Of a stretch of 64,000 bases of DNA, positions 36,600-47,044 are shown piece after piece. The translations under genes were made by a program, and so were the position numbers. A model generated the notes under the pieces. It saw only the letters and a list, made by a program, of their open reading frames with translations, searched no databases and had not been told where the DNA came from. Origin of the DNA: Scalesia atractyloides (lineage: Eukaryota > Streptophyta > Magnoliopsida > Asterales > Asteraceae); contig CAMTDV010000030.1 of the NCBI GenBank assembly GCA_947069175.1, positions 95,256,411 to 95,320,410 on the forward strand. The letters are read 5' to 3'. The stretch's first letter is position 1. The number at the start of each line of letters is the position of its first letter.

Positions 36600-37740
36600 A
36601 TCACCAATGAGGACACAATCTGATTTTCTCCTGTTGTTGGCTGACATACTTCTTTAACGTTGCCATAACGAAAAGCGCTTTTTACATCAATTTGGTATTC
36701 TGGTATGAAGCAAATGCTAGAGACAATCGTATAGACTCCACTCTCGCCACTAGAGCATACACCTCAGTGTAGCCAATCCCTTCTTGTTGATGAAAGCCCT
36801 AAACAATCAATCGAGCCTTGTTTCGAACCACTACACCTCTATCGTTTGATTTGTTTTTAAAGATCCATTTAGTGCCTATTGGACACATTCTTTCTAGTAA
36901 GTCTACTAGCTCCCAAACGTTTAACATCTCAAATTGTTGGAGTTTCTCCTGCATCGCGAATACCCAATTACTATCAAGAAGTGTCATATCAACATTCTTG
37001 AGCTCAACTTGAGACACAAAGCATGTGAACAGGCAGGTTTTCATCAACAAACTTCTGGTTTGAACTCCACTAGAAACATCCATTATGATATTTTCCAAAG
37101 GATGATCTCTATGAATTCTTTAAGTAGGCACCTCAGCAAGTTGTAGATTATCTCCAAGATTTGATCCAATTTCCACTGCACCTAATCCAGATGTTGTAGC
37201 GTTATAATGACTTACAGTCACCTCAGTGGCCAGGAACACACTATCATTCCCAACAGGACTGTCTGCATCATTATTCCCTCGAGGATCAGGAGGAATGGAT
37301 GAAGAAGGATCAACAACAAGGTTAGTAGTAGGTGTAACAGAATCATCCACAATAGTGTTAGAAGTTTCTACAGCTTGCGCATCATCAACTTGAACTATTT
37401 GAGGTAGAACCGCTCTAGTAGCAAGAAATTTTATTGTCACATGCACAAACTAAATCCATATGTTCTACAGGAACGTCAGGAAGTAAGTTAGAGGAATAAA
37501 ACAAATCTTTATAATTAAAGTGCCAATCTGGACCCTTCCCTAGTAAAGGCACGATATGCTTATCACATGTGACATTGTAAGCTAATTCAATTGTGCCAGT
37601 TGCTTGATTAAACCCATTTATCAGGTGAGGTAGCAGAATAACCTAGAAAGATACATTCAACACCTTTAGGATTACATTTAGGCAACCAGTCCTTTACCAA
37701 TAAAGCAGTGCAAGGACCGCCAAAGTCAGGCCGTGAGGAT
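36600..37740 (-). pseudogene. Copia pol fragment (integrase C terminus to RT N terminus)
   Basis: Near 37675-37620 the minus strand reads NPKGVECIFLGYSATSPDKW, the conserved end of copia integrase. After a low-complexity linker, 37098-36799 gives WVFAMQEKLQQFEMLNVWEL, GTKWIFKNK and VVVRNKARLIV, the start of copia reverse transcriptase. RT then degrades near 36650 and is joined to the extra ORF by a large deletion that removes the catalytic YVDD region and RNase H. Confidence 0.8.
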
Positions 37741-38477
37741 GTAGTTTATAGATTGAGCTAAAAACACACACTGAGCGCATAACTTATTTGGTCCGTGATT
37801 ATTAGGCATTTCATTGTTTATTGGATCTTTTCAGCGTTATCTAGAACTTTGGAAAAGCTTTAGGTAAACTCATTCTTAATTATTTTTGCTTCTTTGCAAT
37901 GTTAGTTAGTCCCGTTTTTCTTAATTCTTATTAGCATCTAATATTGCATAACAGAAAATAGTCACGTACTTAACTTTGATTTCTTTTTGGGTAACACACT
38001 TTATTTGCACCCACAAAAATTAAGGATCATACTTTTTTTGAACATAATTTAGATTAATCTTCCGTATTAACTCATTTACATATGCCATGTCAACACCACA
38101 AAAGTGAACATGGCCAAAAGATTTATGTTGAATAATGCATTTCCAGCTCATCATATAGTCCATGTGTTGTTTCGGTTTATTGACATTAGTTGTTTTTATT
38201 TATTTGTTACTAGGTTAGTCATCTGTGTGATACACGGACTAAACTAATATGTATTGTAAATATATGTTTAAGCATTACAAGTTTGTGGAGTATGAGTGTG
38301 TTTAGGATTGTAAGTAATTGGGCTAAATATTTTACTTAGTAACAAATTACATGGTTCAAAATGATGCGTCGAGGGATTGAGCGACCATTTAAGAGAAGGT
38401 TGTTCAATAATAGGAAAATTATAGTTAAGTGTGAACGGCAGACACATCAAAATCGTTTGACGTATTAACAAAACAAA

Positions 38478-38524
<47 letters not shown>

Positions 38525-39299
38525 TCGAAACAAAAATTGGACACTAAAATTTCTAAAAAATAATTATAATACTAATCATGGTGATCCTACTATTTTGAGT
38601 AGAATCTAAAACTCAAAATCCAAATGCACAACTTTCAGTAAATAAACAAAAGATAGAACCTAAACATAAAATTTAGGTAGAGTAAACTAAATAGTGGGGG
38701 AATTACTTTAGGATTGAATTCATGAATAAAATTTTTATATGCCAATTACGTGCACAACTTAATTAAGATTACCAACACTCATACAAGAACTATACAAGAA
38801 CTGAATTCACGAATAAAATTTTTGTAAGCAAATTACGTGCACAACAATTAAGATTACTAACACTCGTATAAGAAATTCATAAGAAATGAATTCATGATAA
38901 AACTTTCATATGCAAATCACGTGCACAACACGAATGGAAATAATACATTACTACAAATCAGAAGCAAAATTGCCATATGTTTGGTTCGTAGTATTGTTGA
39001 ATTGCAGATAAAAGCACATAGTTTAAATTTTAAAAAGTGAACCTTTTATGTGAGTTTTCAATTGATCTCGATAGCAAAATAGTGAATTTTAGATTTGGTA
39101 CCTATAATTAGGTGTAGATTTTGAATATTAATGTAATTTAAGGATTCCAGAATTGGTAATTAGTAGTTAGTTGTTTATTTAGAAATAAACCATGGATAAT
39201 ATTTTTTCAAAATGTTGATAGTCTAAAATCACTTACTTCCCTTAAAATCTCAACAAAATAAGGTTTCATGTGACATACAATCATAGGAGATGCTTTTAT
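37741..39299. other. Intergenic, no gene recognised
   Basis: AT-rich. A clean (AAT)n microsatellite lies at about 38479-38522. Three loosely repeated blocks around GAATTCA(T/C)GA(A)TAAAA...GCAAATTACGTGCACAAC occur at 38715-38940, suggesting an old local duplication. Confidence 0.5.
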
Positions 39300-40565
39300 T
39301 TTTATTTATTAGTATAGAGATGTTCACTTTGTGGGTAGTAGAAAGAGTCAAAGTGGTTAGATTTTCCATATTTATTTCCTAGTCTTTTGGTCAGTCATAT
39401 GAACGTTGAGTAGTTGGGTAGTGGGTCTTTAGTATTTAATTCTTTGTAATGCTTTGAGTTATGAACCATTCGGAGATAAACATAGAAGATCGGCAATTGC
39501 CAAAAAGAGAGGATTTATGTTTTGAGTGTTGTGTGTAGTGCTTAATTCGATCCACTTATTTCATTAACCACTACTAGAAAACTGCTATTATTCCTACTAA
39601 AATTTTCTACGCATTTCTTACAAACGAAAATACCGCGACACTTTCTTACGAAATTCCGATGTATAAAAAAGGGTCTTAGTTTTGTGACAAAAAACAAAAA
39701 ATTGGCTTGCATAGGAGAAGTGTCGAAAAATCCCTGCAGATTTTCAACGAAATCCGTTTTCAATTTAATCATTAGTCGGAAATTCGTAGAAATCGGTATG
39801 CATAGAAAAAGTGTCGGCAATTTCCGACCGAATTCATTTTCATTTTAATCATTAGTTGGAAATGCATAGGAATCCAATTTATTCATAAAAAATATCCATA
39901 ATTAATACAAATTAATGATGCTAAAATATAAAGTTTTGTTATTTATAAAAATATATGTTATTTACTAAATTAATTTATTACTATTCGTAGGAAGTGTGTA
40001 GAAAATTCCAGACAAATTACTCATGCTATGGATTTTTTTTGTAATACATACGTATGTCATTTTTACAACAAATTTATTAATATCCGTAGGAAATATGTCG
40101 TAAATGCCAACAGATTTCCGACGGAATGGTTTTTAATTAATATCCATAGGAAATATATAGGAAAATACTGGCACAATTCCTACGAAATACTTTTCATTTT
40201 AACAATCTGTTAGAAATTAGTAGGAAAATAATGAATTTAATAGTTCCGTATAAGAAAACGTAGGAATCCATAACACAGGCCATAATACGATCTATTGGAG
40301 CATGTATGACTTGTATTCTTGGTTACGATATAATAGCACTCAATACAACATCAAATATATTCAGATTTATTTCCTAGTCTTTTGGTCAGTCATGTGAGCG
40401 ATGGGTAGTGGGTCTTTTATATTTAATTCGTTGTAATGCTTTGACTTATGAATCATTTAGAGATAAACATAGAAGAATCGGCAGTCACCAAAAAGAGAGG
40501 GTTTGTGTTCTCAAGTGTTATGTGTGTAGTGATTGATTCGATCCACTTACTTCATCAATATATGT
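39300..40565. mobile_element. CACTA-like fragment between two copies of another repeat
   Basis: The words CACTACTAGAAAACTGC at about 39571 match the conserved terminus of plant En/Spm (CACTA) elements. The following 700 bp repeats CGTAGGAAAT-type words, as CACTA subterminal regions do. No opposite CACTA end or transposase was found. The piece lies between two related blocks of about 190 bp (39365-39565 and 40365-40560, sharing TTATTTCCTAGTCTTTTGG). These may be relics of one LTR duplicated or split by the insertion. Confidence 0.4.
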
Positions 40566-41379
40566 GGAGGCCACTAGTGTGTTCGGTTTTTACTGCAGTA
40601 GCGGCCATTGATGTTGTCAATTGAATCATAAGTCCGCGATTGAATCCAAATCAGTTTACAAACAAGCAGCCTGAGGGTTTAGTTGTTACAAAGAATCCTA
40701 TTGCAATCAATTAAATAATGGCATTTTTCAGAATAATCATGTAATCTTTTTTGAATAATCAGTTTTGGACCTTTGTTGTAATATTTGGACATTTGTTACA
40801 ATTTTTGGGCATTTGTCATCCTTAGAATCCAATTTACAAAGAAGCTGATTGAAATTGTGTTTGCAACTAAATTGAACATAGATGCTTGAAATTGTGTCTA
40901 AAACTCCATTTTGTCAAGATTCAACCAAATCTTGTTTACCTTGCAAATCTCCTTCGAATTCTAGAAAAATAGTTCAAGTAAAACGCTCCACTGATCAGTA
41001 TGTATTTTCTTTTGATTTATAGTTCCAGGTTAAATGATCCGTTGATGGCGTCCATGGCCGCTTCCTTTGTAAAACCAAATTACAGTTGATTCATTCTCTT
41101 GATTCTCATTCAATCGCCGGATTCTGAGAGAACATTGGTTGTGTTCTTCCGAAAAAGTAATTTGGAGCAGGATGACAAAACAACCTGAGCCCGACGGGTA
41201 TAACCGTAATCCGAAACATTCAGGACGGGTATACTTGATACCCAATGCATATGTAACCGGGTATGAGAGATTGGAAAAAAAAATTACATGGGTATTCATG
41301 AGTTCAATAAGTTTGGGTCTGCACTACTTAAACCTGACCCAGTACTAAATTATTCTCGTGAATGAAGCCCAAGTTTTGG
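40566..41379. other. Upstream flank of the DUF1644 locus
   Basis: No gene recognised. The small ORFs here have no family I know. Confidence 0.5.
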
Positions 41380-41600
41380 AAACATGGTCGGCCCAAGATG
41401 ACCCTCATTACAATGCATGCTTTTCTGTGCGCCTATTCATTATATAAACGCACTGTAAGGACTCCACGAGGCTGCACAAACTGAACCACCTAATTTCAAA
41501 ATTCACTTCTTCCCGCACTGTAAGGACTCCCCGAGGCAGGACAAACCCAACCACCTAATTTCAAAGTTCACTTCTTCGATTAACGTTCAGGTTTGATTTC
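41380..41600 (+). promoter_or_regulatory. Promoter and 5' UTR of the DUF1644 gene
   Basis: About 50 bp around ATGGTCGGCCCAAGATGACC are conserved with 63611 onward, which argues for function in a paralogous promoter. A TATA box (TATATAAA, 41441-41448) precedes CACTGTAAGGACTCC, the start of a 5' UTR that is tandemly duplicated here (about 66 bp, 41449-41514 and 41515-41578) but single in the paralog. CAG/GTTTGATT at about 41590 looks like the donor of a UTR intron. Confidence 0.55.
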
Positions 41601-42141
41601 TACCTTTTAAGTTCATCAATTAAAGCATCTTTGATCGCTGTTTGAAAGTGTTCAAATTCTCGTATATGTTTTGTATGATGATGATGATGATGATGATGTT
41701 TAGATGCTTTTTTTTAATAGGATCTGGTGATTTATGATTCGTTTTCTTGATCTAGATGTTACAAGTAGAATCTGTGTATGTGACTATGAAAGGTGTTTAT
41801 GTGATATAATTGTAGAATAAGTTGGGTGCTGAAACCCTAAGATTATGTTTATGTGATATGATTGTAACTTGAGCGAATTAGTTCAGCTTTTTAACTTAAG
41901 AACTGTGATGCTGATTTTAACATTGAATTTATGATCTATGTTATAAATTTATATACCTACAGATGGAATTATATCAGTTGCCATACGTAGTGGAGAGTAT
42001 GTAGTTTTCTTAGATTAATTTTTCAGTATATACATTTTCAGGTTTTAAAGAAATTTTTAGGTCCGGTGACTTCCACCCCACCGGTTGGAAATCTCAAGCT
42101 TCGCCACTGCTCAAACAGTTAACCATTCATGAAGTTAAAGA
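41601..42141 (+). other. DUF1644 5' intron, first part, with paralogous empty site
   Basis: Intron-like AT-rich DNA that is repeated further along the locus (51646-51958, 59738-60335). 41963-41984 matches the MULE insertion site in unfilled form. The phrase TTGAGCGAAT(T/C) recurs at about 41872, 51799, 51885 and 60166. (ATG)n lies at about 41675-41698. Confidence 0.55.
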
Positions 42142-42318
42142 TGTAATATCCGTCAAAAAACGGATTTACCAAACCCGCTCCGTTTATCAACCGAACAGTC
42201 AGTTAAAATTTTCGTTGCGAATTAAATGCCCAAAATAATTTTAAACGATACATAATCAATTATTATACGGGATTATATAAGTTGTTTTTGAAAAACTGTT
42301 GAAAATCGAATATTTTGG

Positions 42319-42404
42319 TTCTGCCGGGTTTCGAACCCGGGTCAGTAACCGGTTCACAAACAAACTTAACACACGCGCACAAACCACTGCACCACTAATG
42401 TTCC
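42319..42404 (-). other. Antisense tRNA-like module in U3, 5' LTR
   Basis: On the minus strand an A-box (TAGTGGTGCAGTGG) and a B-box (GGTTCGAAACC) lie at tRNA-like spacing, about 250 bp upstream of the LTR TATA box. It aligns in layout and in several words with the antisense module in the gypsy LTR. A matching copy is at 49197-49282. Confidence 0.65.
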
Positions 42405-43098
42405 TTGTGAAATATTGAAATCATTTAATTCATATCATGACTTTCTGAATTCAAAACCGGCGCCCAAAAGTTCAGTCGTCGGAAATCCCGGCAATCTCGC
42501 AAGTTTTAACGACAACTTCCGTTATAACGTATACATTTACTAAGACATCGGTTATAACCGACGTCTGGGTCCGCGACCAAAGTTATAACCGCCGGAGTTT
42601 TCATAACCGACGAATCCAGTCGGAAATCAGACCAAGTTCATCGATAATTTGCCCTATAAATATCCCCTCGAACCTCTGCAAACCTTTTCGCTCAAAACCA
42701 CACCCTTTCTCGGCGAAAACTCTCTCGCCGGAATTTTTCTGTTTGTCGCCGGAAAACCGGGTTATCCATTCCTGAGCTTTACTGAACCCCCTAAGCTTAT
42801 ACCGAAGTCAACCATACCTTTTTTCAAACTTTTTGAAGGCTCGCTGCTGCAAGACACTCGTCGCCGGAGCCTGTTGCTGTCGCCGGAGTTCTGCCGGAAA
42901 ACAGGGGAAGCTAGTCGGTATACCTCACGCCTAATTTCTTTTCTTTTTACTTATATCTCATATGTATTTAATCATCAAACACTAAAGAAACCGATTAAAA
43001 CTTTGAACCAGTCGGATTTTCCGATTCTGGTTAAAATCAGACGAAGAAGATGAAGTGCGGTAAACGTATAAGTATAATTAAAATCAAGATATTACTCG

Positions 43099-43172
43099 GG
43101 CTAGACACACAGTCCAGCGGTGGACTGTGTGCACATTAAACACAGAAAGGTCTCGAGTTCGAATCCTGTTCC
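43099..43172 (+). other. tRNA-like module 1
   Basis: A perfect 10-bp hairpin (CACACAGTCC-AGCGGT-GGACTGTGTG, 43106-43131) occupies the D-arm/A-box position. It is followed by a B-box-like AGTTCGAATCC. Copy in the 3' LTR at 49977-50050. Confidence 0.6.
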
Positions 43173-43268
43173 ACACACGCTGCCTTAATAAAAATGATTT
43201 TTTTGTTAAACCGAACCGGAGTCACACAGGTGTATGTTAAGTATATTAATAACCGGAATAATAACCGA

Positions 43269-43340
43269 GTTAGACACACAGTCCAGCGGTGGACTGTGTG
43301 TATGTTTAATCACAGGACACGAGTTCGAGTCCGGTCTACT
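43269..43340 (+). other. tRNA-like module 2
   Basis: The same 26-nt hairpin (from 43275) is followed by AGTTCGAGTCC. It starts 169 bp after module 1. Copy at 50147-50218. Confidence 0.6.
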
Positions 43341-43437
43341 GCATCGATTCGGACCATTATTCAAACTTTTTAAATACGGCATGAATGAAAATGCTTAATT
43401 TGTATTTAAGTAAAATAAAAATCAGATTAGTTAACAT

Positions 43438-43512
43438 GTCAAACACACAGTCCAGCGGTGGACTGTGTGTTACGCAAGCCACAGGTCCCGGGTTCGAGAC
43501 CTGTGGAGCGCA
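43438..43512 (+). other. tRNA-like module 3
   Basis: The same hairpin (from 43444) is followed by a T-arm-like ACAGGTCCCGGGTTCGAGAC. Again 169 bp after the previous hairpin. Copy at 50316-50390. Confidence 0.6.
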
Positions 43513-43602
43513 CCGGTCCGAATGAATTAAATCGTTTTTAATAAAAGGATTTTCTGTTTAAATTAATTAATATATAAATATAATTAAAAACGGATATATG
43601 AC

Positions 43603-43680
43603 GGGTTAGACACGTAGCTCAGTTGGTAGAGCTGCGTGCACGCGTACGGGAGGTCTCGGGTTCGAGCCTCACCCAGCGCA
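43603..43680 (+). other. tRNA-like module 4
   Basis: The best tRNA match: A-box TAGCTCAGTTGGTAGAGC is a textbook D arm, followed by GGGTTCGAGCCT. Its 10-bp hairpin (CACGTAGCTC with GAGCTGCGTG, 43611-43638) differs in sequence from modules 1-3 but is paired throughout with one wobble. Copy at 50481-50558. Confidence 0.68.
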
Positions 43681-44769
43681 CTTATATTCGCACTCGAACC
43701 GGTCAACGGTCAGTCAACGGTCAAAGTCAAAGTCAACGGTCAGAAAAAGTCAAATTTTTTTATTATTTTTATTTAATTATTTTAATTAAAAATCAATTAA
43801 AAATACTTAAAAATAACATTTTTAAGGTTAGAAAATAGCCTTAAACTCACAAAAATACACCCAACAATCCTACTAAAATAGATTAATAAAATCCGTTTAC
43901 TTACCAAACCATAATGCGATTTATCTAGGTTAATCTCACTCGTGGTTAAAACCACTTCGCGTGCATTCAACATCATCAACCGAACGCACCCACTGTGAGT
44001 GAATCTTACAACTCCCCCTTTTAAATTACACGTTTTGGGGTGTGTCATGTGTCATAAAAATAATTAACTTGTTTATTTAAACTTGTGCCATACCACATCA
44101 TGATCTAAACTTAGATTGTTTATATTGTTGTGATTACTTATTTCCTTTTGTCAAATTATATGAAACTCATTCATTAAGCCCATCAGTTCCTCGTGGGAGA
44201 CGAGTTGAACAACGCGTGCCTCAAATCAAATTCATTATTGTTCATGTGTGTATCATTGAGTTTATATTGTTTGTAGTTGTGTCATTCATATTATCATGTT
44301 TATGCAATTCATTCATTAGGCCCCTCAGTTCCTCGTGAGAGACGAGTTGAGCATCGCGTGCCTCTAATTGTTCCATTATTGTTCATGTGTGTTTTATTTA
44401 ATATCTTATGATTGTTGAATAAGTTTACATCTATTTTTACTCATGTTTGGTTGTGCACATATTTCATAATCAATTTAAATAAACTTGTTCAAATGTTTTC
44501 CATAGGATTCACTCGCCAACATTATGTTGATCCAAAAACCCTTTTACACATGATACAGATGAACAGGTTGAAGCAAGGAAAACATAGGAAATGCCTTAGA
44601 AGAGAACAAAGAAGCTTAGATTGATAGTTAGAACATATTGTAATTCTTATTGTAAATTTCCATTAAATTGTATTAATGAATATGAAACGCATAATAAATG
44701 TCATGAGCTTTGATGATAACCCAAGATGCCCCGATCACCTTTTCCGCTGCGGGTCGGGGTGTGACAGAT

Positions 44770-44782
44770 TGGTATCAGAGCC
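44770..44782 (+). promoter_or_regulatory. Primer-binding site of the TR-GAG element
   Basis: TGGTATCAGAGCC, three bases after the LTR, complementary to initiator tRNA-Met. Confidence 0.92.
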
Positions 44783-45546
44783 ATGACTATAGGGATATAG
44801 GATAGGTTATTAGACCCTTAGAGCCTATACTATAGTCTGCCTAAATTTTAATTGATTAGGTGGTTACATACAAACTTGTGATATTTATTTGTTTCATATT
44901 TGTTTACATTTACAGTCAAACATACATGCTTATATACATATTCATTATACATATATCGATGTTCATGTATTCAATTTATTTTCATACTCTCATTATCCAA
45001 AGATTTTGTTGCAATTTTCAAATCTCATCAAAGTAAGTTCTGCGATGGGCATGTAGTAACTGGAAGGGTACAAGTACCGGTAGTCGGAACGTCCTGTCTA
45101 GGTTGGCATTCGTATAAATCCAATATAACGGACCAGTTTGCCTACCTGGGGGACCAACGATGAGAGTACGAAGGACCTATTAGGCCAAAGCATGCCACAC
45201 CAAACGTCGTTCGAACTAACCTACTTTGAGGTGTCACCGTGTCTACACCTGGACACATTCCGAATATCACACGTTGTATACATATTTCTCGATTTTCTCC
45301 GGGTTTTTGTGTACGCAACCTGGCAAACCCGTGCGAACCATATGAAAAACCGGTATTCATGGGGGCCCACATGATTACACAGGTAAAGTATGGCGGCATG
45401 TAGGGCCTAATGGCGAGCAAAACCCAAGACATCCTATGGATGTAGTAGATTTATTTTTCTATAATTATTTTATGAATGTTCATTCCTAATGCGACCCATG
45501 AACCCAAAAACATCCAACTCATACTCTTGTCATGTATCCCTTGTAG
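44783..45546. other. TR-GAG leader
   Basis: Untranslated leader between PBS and gag. The small ORFs at 44900-45374 overlap each other and have no recognisable family, so I do not call them genes. Confidence 0.6.
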
Positions 45547-46984
45547 ATGTCTTCTAACCCCGCCCGTAGGAAGACGAGAGCAAGAAAAGCCCGCGAACGC
45601 ATGGCTGCCTTAATCGCTCAACAAATGGCTGCCGTAATACCCAACATTGTAATCCAAGTACAACAAGCACTCACCGATAATCCTGTCAATCAAGCAAACC
45701 AAAACATTATCAACTCTCCCTCAAATATCACTAAATGCACCTACAAGCATTTCAAATCATGCGACCCTCTGAAATACAAAGGGACTGAAGGCGTCACCGC
45801 TCTCCTCCATTGGTTTGAAGAAATGGAGAACACCTTTCTAAATTGCGATTGCCCTGACGATCGCAAAGTGCGATATGCTACCCGTCGATTATATGGGATA
45901 GCACTTACTTGGTGGAATACAGAGAAGGCCAAACGAGGCGTTGACGATGCTATGACTTTAACATGGAACGAATTGAAGGAAATCATGACCAGACGATTTT
46001 GCCCAAGGAGCGAAATCAAGAAATTAGAAGATGAATTTTATTCGTTAAAGCAAAAGGAAGAGCGAAATCAAGAAATTAGAAGATGAATTTTATTCGTTAA
46101 AGCAAAAGGAAGGAGACCACACCACATACAACAAAAGATTCCTCGAATTACATCAAATGGTTCCCAACATGTTCACTCCCCTCTACCGTTTGATCGAGCA
46201 CTACATTCGTAGTCTTCCGCCAAAGATTCAAGACCCTGTAATAAGTACCAAGCCTGCAACTTTGGAAGCAGCAATGGAGCTAGCAACAGAGCTCACCGAG
46301 AACCGAATCCGAAACAAAGACTTCAAGGAGGAGAAGAAGAAGGATAAAGAATTGACTGAAACCTTCGACTCCACCCAAACCGAATCCCCTTCTCAACCCA
46401 ATCCTAAGAGAAGAAGAGACGGGCAACTTTTCGTTGCTACGCAACGAAATCAACCAATTATACACGCCATACCCATCCAAGCTATCCCAATCACCCAAGT
46501 GGCACCCAACTCAACTTACCCAAATAAGAAACCATATCTTGGACCTCACCCTCGATGCAACCACTGTTTTTATCACCATCCCCATACCCTACCTTGTCGT
46601 CTATGTGCAACTTGTGGACGCTATGGTCATTTGAGCAAGGTTTGCCGCACCTTTCAAAACCAAACCTCTTCCCCTATTCAAACCATAAACCAAACCTATC
46701 AACAACCCCAATACCCCATGTTCCCATATGCTCGAGCTTGTTTCAATTGTGGTGACCCTACCCACTTTAGAAATACATGCCCTCAATTGGTTAACGTCAT
46801 TAACACTCAAGCCCAATCAAACCCAGTTAACAAAGTAAACCAAGAAAACCCAACCACTAGGCCGCCAGCAAGAGGAAGAGTCTTCAACATCAACACTAAT
46901 CTTGTCGAAGATAATGACGGGCCAAACGAGGATACCCAACTAGTCCTCTTCGCCGAAGATCCAGATTCAACTTCTATCGTTTAG
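45547..46984 (+). pseudogene. TR-GAG gag, frame broken by a 52-bp tandem duplication
   Basis: From ATG 45547 the first 180 codons hold the gag core: KHFKSCDPLKYKGTEGVTAL, WFEEMENTFL, ALTWWNTEKAK and TWNELKEIMTRRFCP. A 52-bp segment is then repeated head to tail (46008-46059, 46060-46111). Because 52 is not a multiple of three, the frame shifts and stops at 46086. The remaining gag is open in the next frame to 46984: HQMVPNMFTPLYRLIEHYI, a basic segment, a Cys/His cluster (CNHCFYHHP, CRLCATCGRYGH) and a CCHC knuckle (CFNCGDPTHFRNTC). Apart from this event gag is well preserved, so loss was recent. A frameshifting or truncated product is possible but unsupported. Confidence 0.88.
46008..46111 (+). 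repeat. 52-bp tandem duplication inside gag
   Basis: Two identical copies starting GAGCGAAATCAAGAAATTAG. This explains the frame change in gag. Confidence 0.95.
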
Positions 46985-47044
46985 TTTTATGTTTTTCTTT
47001 ATCACATCGAACCAATCATAACTTAAGGATAAAGCCAATGAAAC

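Larger units (their letters stand above)
29897..37740 (-). mobile_element. Decayed Ty1/copia retrotransposon, 5'-truncated
   Basis: In minus orientation the order is partial pol (37740-36600), an extra long ORF (36544-30355, interrupted), PPT and 3' LTR (30314-29897). Gag, protease, most of integrase, the 5' LTR and the rest of RT/RNase H are missing. An extra ORF after pol suggests the Sirevirus-like branch of copia, but that assignment is tentative. A separate tandem miniature LTR element sits inside the extra ORF. Confidence 0.7.
42142..44766 (+). repeat. 5' LTR of the TR-GAG element
   Basis: 2625 bp. A TATA box (TATAAATAT) lies at 42655-42663. One antisense tRNA-like module lies upstream of it and four sense tRNA-like modules downstream. 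Two TT-bulged hairpins occur at 44186-44210 and 44328-44352. Confidence 0.92.

Noticed and set aside
42649..43053. 134-residue ORF present in both TR-GAG LTRs
   Set aside because: It starts at a non-ATG codon over the LTR TATA box; conservation follows from LTR identity, and no domain is visible.
43099..43680. Functional cellular tRNA genes
   Set aside because: A- and B-boxes are present, but acceptor and anticodon arms do not fold properly and the D-arm hairpin is far too long. I call them tRNA-like only.
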